Source: Varroa destructor
Taxonomy: Eukaryota > Arthropoda > Arachnida > Mesostigmata > Varroidae
Direction of reading: 5' to 3'
NCBI RefSeq assembly: GCF_002443255.2
Contig: NW_019211458.1
Span: 41,916,365-41,980,364, forward strand
DNA length: 64,000 bases
Numbering within the stretch: position 1 is the first letter of the stretch; every line of letters starts with the position of its first letter. The notes beneath the pieces are model-generated. The model made no database searches, had not been told where the DNA came from, and saw nothing but the letters and a program-made list of their open reading frames with translations. Both the position numbers and the translations under genes were made by a program. Positions 50,393 to 63,100 of this stretch are shown in pieces.

Positions 50393-53300
50393 GGAATAAA
50401 GGCGGTAGAAGAAACAGAGGATAGATTAGCGTGACCACTAGTTTCCGCATACGTCATATCACATTTTCTGTCCGTACACAGTTCTCGATGCACTTTAAAG
50501 TAATATACGAATAAAGAGGTCATTTGCAAAATTCTGTTTAGACATGTAGAACCGGAAGCAATCTTAGATCGAGGGACTGCCGAACATTGTTTGTAATGAA
50601 ACAAAAGCTGTATAACTAGTAATGAATATTTTTGGCTAACATTAGTAAACGGTACGGTGTGCAAGCAAAACTACAAATAAAGTGCACATGGGTAAGCGTA
50701 TGGCAAACCTGTCCAAGATTTTTATGTAATCAACCACATTTAGGGGCTAAAAATGGCTGTATTCGCTAACAGTCATTTACTCGAATTAGCTCGTCTTCAG
50801 TGGGAATATTTTTTGTCAACGACTCATGCTGTATTAGGACTCATTCTAACATTTGGATGCAGTTTTGGGTGAGGTTTATCCCTACCACACAAATGCTGTC
50901 CTTGTCCTTTGTCCAAATGCAAACTAGCGACATCGAGTCGCTTAAAATGTATGTTTATATATATGTACGCATATGAGCTAACGGCTATTACAATCTTCAC
51001 CGTAATGGTCGACAACTGTTATCCACGTATCTCCCGTACTGCCGCAGTGATCAATAGAATTGCGCTTCAATCAATGCTTCCCGACAAGTTATCTCCCTAG
51101 CAGCTGCGCGCCGTCGCCACAGTCTTCCAACGTTCCTGGTGACCTCACACTCCCATCTATCGTCGTCTCATGCACCGGAAACCTTTTCTTTGTGGGATCT
51201 GGTGACTCCAAGCAGTATGTGGTCACCTGTTTTTCGTACGGCGTACGACCTTCTCCTGTCGACAGTAACCCTTTACGACCAAACCCGCTTCAATGCCCTG
51301 CTTCGGCACCGGCAACAATGTAGGCCACCATTTGACCTCGCTGCCAAAAATTAACGCTTGCCCTGCGGCTATCTATCCGGTTGTTGATGTCCTCCAAGTT
51401 TGCTTCTTAGACAACTAGTTTAAGCTTTTAGCTACTGAATTCTTAAAAATAAGTAATATCACGACGGTATCACGACCTTGTGCTAATAGAATACGCGCTG
51501 CAAAACCTGTTGTTTGTATATTATACCATAGAGCAATATCGCTTTCTCAGTGGTGACTTAGACTAAAATCTCTAACTATTTAGGATAGGCTAGCGATGTT
51601 GTAGATACGTAGAGAACGATTATTTCAGGAAATATCGATCAAAACCTGCCGGATAAAGTAGTCACTTGTGACACTACTGACAACCGTCTAACATTAGAAT
51701 ATCCTTCAATACATTTGCCTGCTCATATCGCTGGCAACTCGACGGAACCAATATGGCCGCCCGTCACTATGACGGTTAGAAAATTTGTGCACCTGATTCG
51801 CTGTTGCGGAAGATACTAACAATTTTCATTTTCTCTACACATTTTGTCATGGTTTAGCATTCATCTATGCTGTACTACTAGCACGGGGTAGGCCAGAAAT
51901 TTCTGTGCGGCTTAAAAAACAGTTCGCTCGCTGTGGGAACAATCCACAAATCACTTTCCAGTATTCAGAAAAACCTTCGTAATCCTCTCTTCAGGTTAGG
52001 ACTGTCAATATTCAGGTGCATATTCTACCTCTACAGCAATCTCCGATAGCCGTTTTGATGGCCCGGGCACATAAGGTAGAACAGTAACAATACAACAGTA
52101 ATAGGACAACTTACGAATGGGCGAATAAGGGAGAAAGTTTAACGAAAACACTCAACGTCATAGGAATTATTTGTTCTGCTTTAGTAAATCGGCCGTCGGA
52201 TCGTTGACCTGTAGGAGGTGAACGAGCTGAAGCTGCGTACATTTACCTTTAACTTGCCAGAAGCCTTGCGTGCAAAGGTACAAGGAAAAGACGACTAGTT
52301 GAATTTGATGTGCTACGTATTAGCTACGTCTTGACTGACCTTTTGGGCGCTGTATCTATTGAACATCATGGAGAAAGAACGAGACGAGCATCGAGCAATG
52401 AATCTAAACAAGCACGAAAATCTCGACCCTTGACACGTTGCTAGTCGGCTGTTCCGTAAGCGTTGGTTGGAACCGATCCTCTTTACCGCGAGCCTCACAT
52501 ATCGATTGGATTGGTATACGAGAACCTTTCTAAGAAGCCTTACGCTTGGATGTATTAACATAAAGCAACTGAATACTTAAACAGGTAGCGACATGCCAAA
52601 ATATAGACCGTTCGCTTTGATCTGGTGAAATCTATAATGACAAGTTATATACTGCTCCAAAATGTCTTTAACTTAATAGTATAACCCCAAATACTGAAAT
52701 ACTTATATGAAGCGTTTAAACAACTGAGGCTTAATCAGGCGTGCAAAATTCACAACTTGAGCATAGGCCAGGACGAAGCAGCTCAGCTGCGTGCCGTTAC
52801 GTTATATTGCGATATAAACAAGCTGGTTTTTGTTTTCGTTATTGAGAACGCCGCCTCTTACCTATCATGTGCAGTTATTATTTGTGCTTTCAGAGCAATA
52901 AGGGGCTTGGGTATTGTTGTGGACAAACTTTAAAGGACAGCTCACAGTCGGCTTGAGTTATAAGTGTTACTGCTCTATTTGAGCTTATTGATTCCAGCCT
53001 TAATAATTAATTATAAGTCAGGATTCCGTATGGAAACTATACAAACTAGTAAAGACTATATAAACTAGCTAAAGGTATTTACAGTAACATTTCTTATTCG
53101 AAGTTTTTATAATTTATCGGATATTCTATACTGTAACAATCTAAGTAACATTTCAAATTATTTCTACAATTTAACTTAATGACCTTAAAAAATCAAAACC
53201 TTAAACCGTTGCATGGCGTTGAAGTGTCACAAAACAACGTTAGCGGTATCTCTCTTAACTTCTGAACAACGGCCTCCTTAAAAGAAGTGCCGGGACAGCT

Positions 53301-55961
53301 TGTATTCCAAGACTTAAGAGCTATCCACAATCGTCCCCCAAATGAAGCCGAGCACATGGAGCTGTGGATGTCATCGATTCAACGTCTTTTAAATTCTCGA
53401 AGCATCTCTTAAGTTCGCAGGCAGCATTAGTTTAAAAGTTCTGATTCGCCAAATAAAACTGTTTCGCTCCTAATACGAACCGTAACAGAGTAAAGCCGCA
53501 AAAAACGATCCATAACAAAACTTTTTTAACTGCTTTTTCTATCACTGACGGCATAGGTGCACTACCACCGTGCAGAGATCCAACCATGCAATCTGAAGCT
53601 ATTTTTTTTTTTCTTATATATAAAAGAGAACTTAATCCGATTGACACCGTCTAGTTGATAATCATTTAGGGCTGAACAAGGCTGTTTTATATGACAAACA
53701 TATTAAATCTTTGCGAGATCGTTGCTTATCATTTGAAATGAACTTCCCAGGGTTTGAGTCACGCAAGGCATATTTACCCTTAAATCAAATAAGACAAAAC
53801 AGTCAGTAACGACCAAGTACAGGAAAAATGTTGACTCCATATATTTTTTTTCTCTTTATAGAACAGCAATGAGATGGTGGCTCTGTTTCACAAGTAACGA
53901 TACCAACCGTTCATTAGTATTCATCTGTTTAAAACTATTACAGAAATGAACGAAATGTATAACATCAGGAATAAAGCTCCATCTCCTATAGCGAGATCGA
54001 AAATGGAAACCCTTCGAATTAGCCTCTAACGTTTTCCTTGTAGCAGGAAAAGTGATAAAATTAACTGGGTTCCTCTATTAGCGGAGCTAAGGTAAGCTTG
54101 TCTATAGATGAAGGCTGTTTCACTGAATGCACATAGTTAATTAGCTGCACCCGTGTAGTTAGCTACCTTGAAGGTAAACGTTCTTTAGGTAACCCGGATG
54201 GGCTCTTTGACCGAGCGACTATTCAGTGTTATTAGAGGTTCGCAAAGCCTCAGTAAAGCCACCTGCAAACTACACCTTGCACACAATCATTATGGAAATC
54301 AATATGGAAGCGACTTTAGTTGTTCTCTTAGAAGGTAATTTTTATTTAAAAACAAAACAGACGAGTACAATAGAAATGTACTATGATCGGAGGGGGTAGT
54401 GGCGTACGCTAGTAATAGCCATTTCTATTTCTTAATATCTTCCAAATAAATAGCAGCTATAAGGATGAAGGCATGTTGATAGACTGCAGTTGCAGTTTTG
54501 TGAAATTTTAGAAAGTGTGATTATGCAGGTTCTATCGCTCGCATTTTGAGTAGCCCCTTTTTTGTTATCGGCTTTTGAAATTTCCAAACTTTCCAGAATA
54601 GGTTTACTTTAGTATAAAAAGCGTACGGGATGTACACTGGTAGTAAATTTTTCAGTTTCATTGTATAGCCCTTGCTGAGCAGGATCATTTTTGTCGAGGC
54701 TCCACTGTGTGTACGTAACGCGTGACAGCCAAACGTCCCTCTCAGCGATAGACAATAGCGCACCTTTCCTTTATTCAGGTCTGTATCGATCAATCCAGGG
54801 TGTTTCCAGCCATACCACTATCAGCAAAGACGTCTCCCTTGGCTTGAAACGAATCTCTTAGCCAACTTTTAGCACCCCTCAATGCAAGAAAACCGTTTAA
54901 TCACCGATCGTTAGTCACTTAGCAGTAGCAGAGGGCCCTGTAGTCTCGGCGCAGGACCACGATATTCACAAAACACCACTCAGCTATGTATATGAGGCCT
55001 AAATAAGGGCCACTAGCAGTTTCTAAAGGCACGAACGATGTTCCCAAAAAAACGCCTGGCGTTGACAGTTGACTGGGCGGTGTCTTCCACTGAAGTGGAG
55101 GAAAGCCGCTACGGAGCCATGAGCATGATTCAACAGTAAACGAAACAATAAAATAACGTTATTAGAAGATGTCGTAAATACTAGTAGAAGTAGCAAAGGC
55201 GAACGAACGCATTGATTTCACTCATGTCAACGACAACAATAACTGCTATGGAATATTGCAGTGCTTCAAGCATTACATCGTACACATATAAGCCATAAAG
55301 AAATATATATAATGTTATAATTTATTAATATAAGGGGATCACGATATGACAGCCTTTTCTGAACCTTATGCAATTCAGGTCGGTAACGTTGGTAAGCGGT
55401 TTTATTTAAGCATCGTTTCAACGAATTAGCTCTTCGTAATTATCACAATACAGCCAATAGCATTCGTTGGAATTGAAGGGTGAAGACTGATCGAAATGAA
55501 CTTGAAAGCATAAAAACTACAAGGTAACGTGTAGTGAAAAGCTAAATCAGACTTAGACATACGCTATCGCTTATGTACATTGTTTATGTTGGGAAAATGT
55601 CTGACCCTTTTTGAGTATTTGTTCGCTACTATTGATAGTATTTGAACTTGACAAAGCTTGTTTCTCAAAGCTTCAAAGTGCGGCGCAAAGTTTGACTCTC
55701 GGAAATCTCATGCCTATGCGACAGAGGGGTAAAACAACAAGTATATGGAAACAAAATACGTCGGGGAACGAATGACTAGTAATATTAGATAGGCACAATA
55801 GGGTATTACGGTTACATGTTTAGCGTTTTAACAGAAAAACTAAGTATTAGTTAAGTTCAGATATACTCTACATTAAGCTCAACGAATCAGATGACCTGAA
55901 TGAATGGCAAAGGCTATAAAAAGCGATGCTTCTCATCTACATTTAGTGAAGCATGACATTG
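50393..55961. other. AT-rich noncoding DNA
   Basis: A GC-richer patch at 51060-51360 is open in two plus-strand frames without recognisable content. Nothing else is supported. Confidence 0.5.
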
Positions 55962-55999
55962 GGCAAGTTTTAAACTTGCCTTTTTTTTTTTTTTTTTTT
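55962..55999 (+). repeat. Perfect palindrome followed by 19 T
   Basis: GGCAAGTTT, one T, AAACTTGCC, then T at 55981-55999. It looks like a bacterial intrinsic terminator. In a eukaryote a run of T ends RNA polymerase III transcripts, or on the other strand is a poly(A) tail of a retroposon. Confidence 0.7.
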
Positions 56000-58453
56000 A
56001 GTAAATTTAATTCTGTAAGTCTTTTGTTAAGGGTAACCCTTAAATAGAAAAAGAATAGATTTAGATAGAAGGTCTCGCCGCAAATCTATATCTCCATTGA
56101 CCCGCGACTCTTAGCGTGATATTCATGAAAAAGTAGTAGGACTTCTGGTATGCACCAAGCCTCTGCCAGGTAGGTAATCAATGGCCCTAAAAAAGGCGTT
56201 TGACCCCTCTTTTGAAGCCCTTTTCTAAGTATAAATTCTGCGATTTCAAGTGCCACTATTCAACATTGACTCAGTGCAAACAGTTGTTTCGTATGTAGAG
56301 TAGAGCGCTTCCCGAAGAGCAGATCGACAGCGATTGAATCTCTATCTGAGAAACACAATTTAGTGACTAGTTTAAAGTCACAGGTCTTAAAATGAACGCC
56401 CTACATCAGCTGAATATTATCCTGACAGAATCATCGATCACTTCGTAAATTTGTCTTTTGCGCGTATACAATTTTAATTAGAAAAATACATGTGATCATG
56501 CGCTGTTTGGGCAGTTCGGTATCCTTTCGATCAGTTTCGGCACCGACTTTTCGACGCTGCGCTGTGGATCTTTCTACTCTTTTTCAGCCGGATATAATTC
56601 CAATATAAAATAACTTTAAAATAAATGTTTACGGACCAGTTTCACTTTGTGATTAGATGATAGATCGGACCAACTGGATAGTTTCACTGCTGTTGTTGGA
56701 ACAAGGGATTCCGCTTCAGAACCAAATCACGAATTTCTGTAAAACAAAAAAAACTTTTTTTGTTATTTTGGAAGAAAAATAAACCTTTTCACTTATGACG
56801 GAGAACTTATTGAAGTAGATCCTCTGGCGTTCGTAGTTCATCGGATCGCTACCGACAAAAGCGAAATACAGTATAGCGTATAGAAGACGACGGTGATTTG
56901 CAATCGTTCAAGCGTCTCCGGTACGGTCGTCTAACGATAAAAAGCTTTACCTTATGGCCGCGATGCTGCTAGCGTTCCTTCAACTTCTACTACTTCAAAT
57001 AACTACCTGTTTGCTTGTTCTTACTAGCACTTGACTAGCAAGCGGAAGAATAATACAAAACATATGAGAATGAACACGACTTTGAAGGACTTCTTTAATG
57101 AAAGTTGAGATCATTCTGAACAAATTCTCGGCCCAGACAAGAAATAGCTTCGCTTGCGTAAAGCGGTTCTGGGTTATATTATGGGACTGACGGTATGGCC
57201 TTTTTCAAATTTTAATAAGCCCTCTCATAGCATGTAGTTGTGCGCTGCATTTAAAGCAGCTTGATAAAATACAGATGCGACTAAGCGGAAACACCAATAA
57301 ACATCTCGTTTGGTAAGACTATGCCATAAAAAACGCAGCTTGCGCAAAAGCAGTTACGTCCATTTCTGCATTTTTCGTAATCTAAACTTGATGATCTCAC
57401 GATGAGCTAATGGAATCACATCTCTCCAGGCGAAGTAGCTGGACACATCGCTGATAGCAGAGATTCATACATTGACCGCTATTAGGTTAGCGGCTAGGTT
57501 AAAGATAGCGCAGGAACCGACTCTGGTCGTGTACGATTTCGCAACACAGAAGAAGAACATAATTGCTAGTTTTCTCAATTAGCATCGGCGTTCCTTGCAA
57601 GAGTAAAGTCAAGAACGGCTCGTCCCATTTGTGGATCCCTTGTCCATTTCCTGCACATTTCCATATCCTATCGCAATTAGCAGCGTCTAATTAGGCAAGG
57701 CTTACAGCATCGATCTTGAGCATACCCGACAAATGAGCGGACAATTAACACGGCAAACATTTAAACCTGCAGATAAACTAGCGGGTTCTGTTGAGGGTTC
57801 GCTTCCCTCAATTCTTGTCAAAGCAAATCTTTCAGAATAAGGACAAAACGTACATTAATTTTATTTATCGGTCATTGTATTGACTGCAAGACGAGCAAAA
57901 AGTTCCAGAAGGATCACTGATCAGCATTCTCCTGACACTGATTTGCAAACTAACAGACATAAATGTTAAAGCATCGATTGGGTAGCTCTTACGACGAGCC
58001 GCGACAAATTAAGCGCTCGATAAGATACGGTGTGTCGGTAAGCACAGGTTCGGACCCACGGCCTCTACGTCTCAGAGTACCCCTTCAGTTCGCGACGTAT
58101 GAGAAACTAATGGGTGCCTTAATAAGAATTGGAGGAAAGATTAACTTTTCCGTAAACAGAATTCGTTTTACTGAGGTAAATGCAGGTAGCGCGATTTCGA
58201 ATCTAAAAACTCGAATCTGTTTTAGCTCTGTCGACCGATACTACACTCTGTAATCTCATAATTCCGGTAGAATTAAACCTACGATAATCTGACTTATTTG
58301 ACTATGAGCACACGATATATGAGCGTATTAAAAATACGTTCTAAATTAAGTCTGTTGACGGACGTTGAAAAAAAATGGTACTTTTCATATGATGAAATGT
58401 ACTACAAGCTATTGTTAATTGACTTAGTGCCTTTCAACAACATCCTTAGCTTG
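56000..58453. other. Noncoding DNA
   Basis: No gene or element recognised. The frame at 57963-58253 (plus, 96 codons) is unassigned. Confidence 0.5.
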
Positions 58454-58500
58454 AATATGTCGCTGACATTATTCATTCATAATATGTCGATGACATTATT
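58454..58500 (+). repeat. Tandem pair of palindromic 20-mers
   Basis: AATATGTCGCTGACATTATT (58454-58473) is repeated with one change (C to A) at 58481-58500, a 27-bp period. Each copy centres on ATGTC-GNT-GACAT, an inverted repeat that could be a dimeric protein site. Confidence 0.75.
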
Positions 58501-58994
58501 ATTAAGAACTTTGGCACAATAAACAGCGGAAGCGAATTAGTCCTTAAAACCCAAATAATTTTATTGTTTCACTTTTATCTGTTATTGAATTATTGTTTAT
58601 CAATCCGTCGTCATGGCCACCAGTACATCTAAGAACCTATGATGGCATTACTCTTGGATGCACTTAGATGAACAGAAAACCCTAACCTTCATATGCTTTA
58701 TGACTTATCCCCCAACTAATTTATTCTTATTATAATTATTAATCTTCTGATTGCTTTAACTATGCTCTACTATTTTCTAATCTCTTGAAAACCTTTTGTC
58801 GGCCGTGACAATAAAAGGGAGAGTAAAATCAAGAAGGTGCAATAGAAGGCTAACATATCAATTTCCCTTAACGTATGTTCACTGCATCTGTTTCAAATAG
58901 GCTCTGTGTTCAAAGCTCACACATCGTCCTGTTAGATGAAAATTTTTTCATGAGGCTACGAAAGAGAAGTTGTTGGCTCTTTGTGAATTTTGAA

Positions 58995-58998
<4 letters not shown>

Positions 58999-59040
<42 letters not shown>
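58999..59040 (+). repeat. (TA)21 microsatellite
   Basis: A pure TA run of 42 nt is followed by CATACATAT. It lies about 180 nt past the stop of the dead mariner transposase. Mariner inserts at TA, but I cannot tie the two together. Confidence 0.95.
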
Positions 59041-59044
<4 letters not shown>

Positions 59045-59216
59045 CATATTTTAATTACGCGACCCAGGCAGTATGTGTTTGTAGAACTTATCATGATCCG
59101 AAACCAGCAAAGGTGCCTCTTCCACGTTTCGTGAATTGTTTCCTTATTAAGGCGGAATCTGAGATTATATTACGTTGAAAAAAGCCTCGGCGCTTTTTAC
59201 AGTCCTCTGAAAAACG

Positions 59217-60134
59217 CTACGGTATAATGTATACCTTGTCATTGTTCTCGATTTTTTCCTTTATTTCCACCAAATGATGCATACGGCTTTGCCAAAGGGC
59301 TGCAAGTTTCGTCTCGAAAAGGTTTTCTAACCACGGCTCAAGCTGTCGATCGGTATCGAAGGTAGAGCCACGAAGGTGACTGTCCAGGGTACGCAAAGTC
59401 TGGTGAATCTCCAGGGTGCAATAAAACCTCTCATTCAGAGTCCAAGAAGGAAGCTTCGACAATGTTTGCAGTATATGGCCCTGTATTGTGATGTATCAGT
59501 ATAATTTGGCTTCGTTTGTCGGGTCTTTTTTCTCGAATAGCCTGGTTGATACGATGCAATTGTACCAAATAACCATACCGGCCAATTGCCTCGTTTGCAG
59601 GAAAAAATTCCCACTGAATCGGAGCCATCAAATCGCAGTCCCACCAAACGCAAGACATAACGCTTTTTAGATGAACATCAGGTTGTACTCAGAGTTTCGG
59701 CTGCCTTCGTGAAGCCAGCCATTCCGATCTTAGGTTTGTGTTGAGCACTTCCTATCACCGGTGACAATCATTGTGGCCACGCGTCAAAATCTTAAGATGC
59801 AGCATCAGGTGATAATCTGTTCACAGAGCTCATAAAGCGCCTAAGCCCCAAGCTTCTGTGTGAAGCCAAGAGACTGATAGACGGCTTCGCAAGCGTAACC
59901 GATCTTCTCGGTCGAGTTCCGAGTCGTTTGGTTACCATTGTCCTTCAAATGATCTTCATACGATGCTCGATCAAGGGAAGTATCCTCTAAGTTCCACATG
60001 TTTTAAAACTTGGCAAGCTCTTGAGTGGTCCATTAAGCGAGACAGATATACTGGGCTGTTGCGGGAGTGATCTGGCCTTAATAAAATGCATAGCATAGAA
60101 GGTGTCAAAAATGTACTTTTCCCATTCGAAACAT
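59217..60134 (-). pseudogene. Mariner (Tc1/mariner) transposase, degenerate
   Basis: This is the remnant of a D,D34D cut-and-paste transposase (intact length about 345 aa; about 305 codons remain). One frame runs from ATG at 60134 to about 59740. It holds HLLCYAFY, WNLED (family FSLED), NQTTRNSTEK (LTTRELAE), AVYQSLGFTQKLGA (V.KLG.WVPHEL) and IVTGD (first catalytic Asp, 59756-59754), but seven stops interrupt it. After a shift, MSCVWWDCDLMAPIQWEFFP and RINQAIREKRP match the central domain. The second catalytic region reads IHHNTGPYTA, where HDN is normal: the Asp codon at 59490-59488 is now His. A further shift gives HPGDSPDFA in one frame (third Asp region), then DSHLRGSTFD and LENLFETKLAALWQSRMHHL in another, ending at TAG 59219-59217. 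I did not find terminal inverted repeats. Confidence 0.9.
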
Positions 60135-63100
60135 TATTTTTCAAGGAGTTCTAACGAGCTGAAGCTGTATTCGTCACTGATAGAATATAACGAGCGCCTT
60201 CGAACGGTATAATAAAAGTGACTGCAAACAGAAAGAATAGATTTCTCTCGAAAACGCAAGAATTTTATAATACTTGATACACTGCCAGCCTTGTATGTGC
60301 AACGATCATATACTTGTTTCTGCCGAACCCTGCTGCTGTCCAGCGTAAATAGGTAAACCGATTTGATCATAGAGATCTTTCAGAGGTACTCTAGTAATGC
60401 ATCGTATTGCAATCGTGTGTGGGTCGTTCATACGGCGATCCGTTAATCTTTCTAGTTAGGTTTTCAAATCTCGCTCCGCCAGTCTTTCTTATTATATTTG
60501 AAAATTAATAGAATCGATAACCTAAAGTATAGGCATTGTAAGGACAGTAACTCGAAGACGTAATGTAATGAAGTAATTTTTCTAGCCCACGCTGTACCCT
60601 GTTCTCATTCTGGGAATGCCATAAAAAACTAGAAAGCTCTGGAAATAACAGAAGGAAATACACTATTCTGGAAAAGATTCCGGGTTTAAATCAAACGATC
60701 AATGGAATTATGAGCCAGTACGGGTGAACATTGTCTCGTATGTATCTCGTACGGTACAGAATTGCTTCTCAGAATCAGTTAATCAGGTGTTTTGTTATAC
60801 AATTCATTCTAGAATTCATCGCGGGTTGCGTAACCAACATTTTATGACACTTGAAAAGCTTGTTGGTCTTAATTAATGCTCTTAAAAGAAATTAATGGTA
60901 TCTTACAAGATGCAACTGTTGCCAAAAGACGTAGAAGACAAAGTTTTCGAGGGCCGGCGATGTCGCTCGATCTTTGAACGCTTCAGAATATACACAGGGT
61001 GAAGTTTCCCTCCCATCAGCGTCGGTTCGATAGTTCATTGGAGAAGTCGGTGTTAAGCTGTCTCTGACGATGGGCCCGTGCGAGCGATGACCTCGACGAC
61101 TGAGAAAAGTCTGGAGCATGCGCGTGCGACTTTCACCTGGAGGTCACAAACGAATCTGGGCAGAGGTCGAAAGGCTGAACTCCTGTCGTTTTGCACCAAA
61201 AGGGACATGAATTGGCTTTCACTAGCAGCGCACCTTTCGTCAGATCTAGCGGTCGTCGCGAGCTGCGCGAAAAGAAAGTATAGCAGTAGCCTTCGGCGAT
61301 TCGAAAAGCGCGTTAAGCTTCAATCTATGTACACGACTGGTCGCAACAGTTCAGGTGGTGCGAAAGTTCGTTCCCTACATACGATCTCATGCGCCAGACA
61401 TATCGGGTCGCTTGTCCTATGATCGGAGTATAGCCATTTCGGGAGCCTTTATATTTTGCAGCGCAACCGAATTTTCTAAGGTCGCCGGCCTCTCTCGACG
61501 CTCCCCCTGTCGTGCTGGTAAGATTGGTTCTTCATAAGTGTTTCTATACTTGTAGGGAAAGAATCTTGTCCTAAACAAGAATACCTCAAGCAACGGTCCA
61601 CGGGGTCATGCGCCGGGTCGCGTGAGGAGGGCACGTGCTATCTATCCTGTTGCCAGGAGTTCCTTCTTCGTTCCAAACAACAGTAGCAAACGAACAAGCA
61701 TGAAAGCGAGGTAGTCTAACGGCAGCGGTGCCGAACAGACATCGGCCGCAGACGTTGTGGTTGTGGAAAGACGACATCTGCTGTAATGCGGACGCATCTC
61801 GTCGCCAAAAGGCACTGCTTTCTTTGCCGGATCATTATTATAGATTGCTGACTGCTGCTTTAACTTGTTTTTTCAATAATGCGGCACGCGCCTCTCGGAA
61901 TGCTAGATTGTGATAGCTACTTCTGCTGTATATGATGAGACTATATTTCAAATGTCATGATCCATGATTAAACCTTGGTACAAAAGCCTTCTGACGAGCT
62001 CCAAATACATATAAATATAATTTTTAGTGATCTGCACTACTTCAGTCATACAGAAATAGGAAACAATTCTACTTATAAACGCTAAGTGAATTGGGATAAG
62101 CTAGATCGATATAGGAAAGGAACTAACCGAAGCTACGGAACCAGCAAAGGCAAGCTCCAATACACTTGAAATGTAGCGGCAATTTTAATAGTAACTATTT
62201 AGAGGATAAGCCTTAATAAGGTTAGTACTCATTGGACTCAGCTAGATCCCATAACAAAAAGGAGCCAATCGCAGCTATGAGACTAAGAAAAAAAAACCTG
62301 CCTTCGAACACGCGCTCACAACACACAGTGCTTGAAAGTATTTAATGAAACACATTATTTTGAGAGAGCTCACGAAATTCAACCGTGTTGAGCATCTTTT
62401 AAGAACTAGCATAAATTTGCTCTTATAGCAATAGCGCTTGGTGAGTCATATAATCGGAACGCACTATTCTCCAAATGCGTATCGCAAACGTCGCTTGCTA
62501 TATGGAAGGTCGCTAGATCATTTCGTAGAGGGTGAAACTTCCTATATTTCCCACATGCTATTCAATTACGCGGTACATACCGGAATACCTATGGAAATCA
62601 CTAGAAATCCCGTGTTCATTCTTCGAGTACAGAAGGGGAACTTAAAGGGAGCTATTTGAGACGAGGCATAACTAAGTATCGCTTATTGTGTCGATAGCTT
62701 ATTTAGATGTTGTTCCATAAATATAAAACTTACTGTTAAGAAGAAGTTCTATCAAGCTATACGGCTGCTACAAGCGAATCCGATGAACTTTGATTTTAAG
62801 TGACCTTTGAACTAGTTGGTCACAAGTATTTTCCTTTATTCAATTCACGCACACTTCTCTTAGCGCTCTGCTAGGATATAGCACGGATAGCTTTGGATAG
62901 GCATGTATTTATCCTCGGCGTTTCCATATGCAGCTTTGCTTTCTATAGCTTCTCGAAGTACTTTAATCATCAAATATGTAGCGCTTGTTAAGGCGTAGAA
63001 AGCTTTGTGGTAACACGGGCTTAAATCGGAAAAATGGACGGGTTGGAGCCAATGTTCACTAATAATTTACTGGATCCAGGAGGTAATGTAGGCGTGACCA

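Noticed and set aside
60892..61537. Frames on both strands in the GC-richer patch near 61 kb
   Set aside because: Translations in the frames I tried gave no recognisable protein family and no splice-site arrangement I trust.
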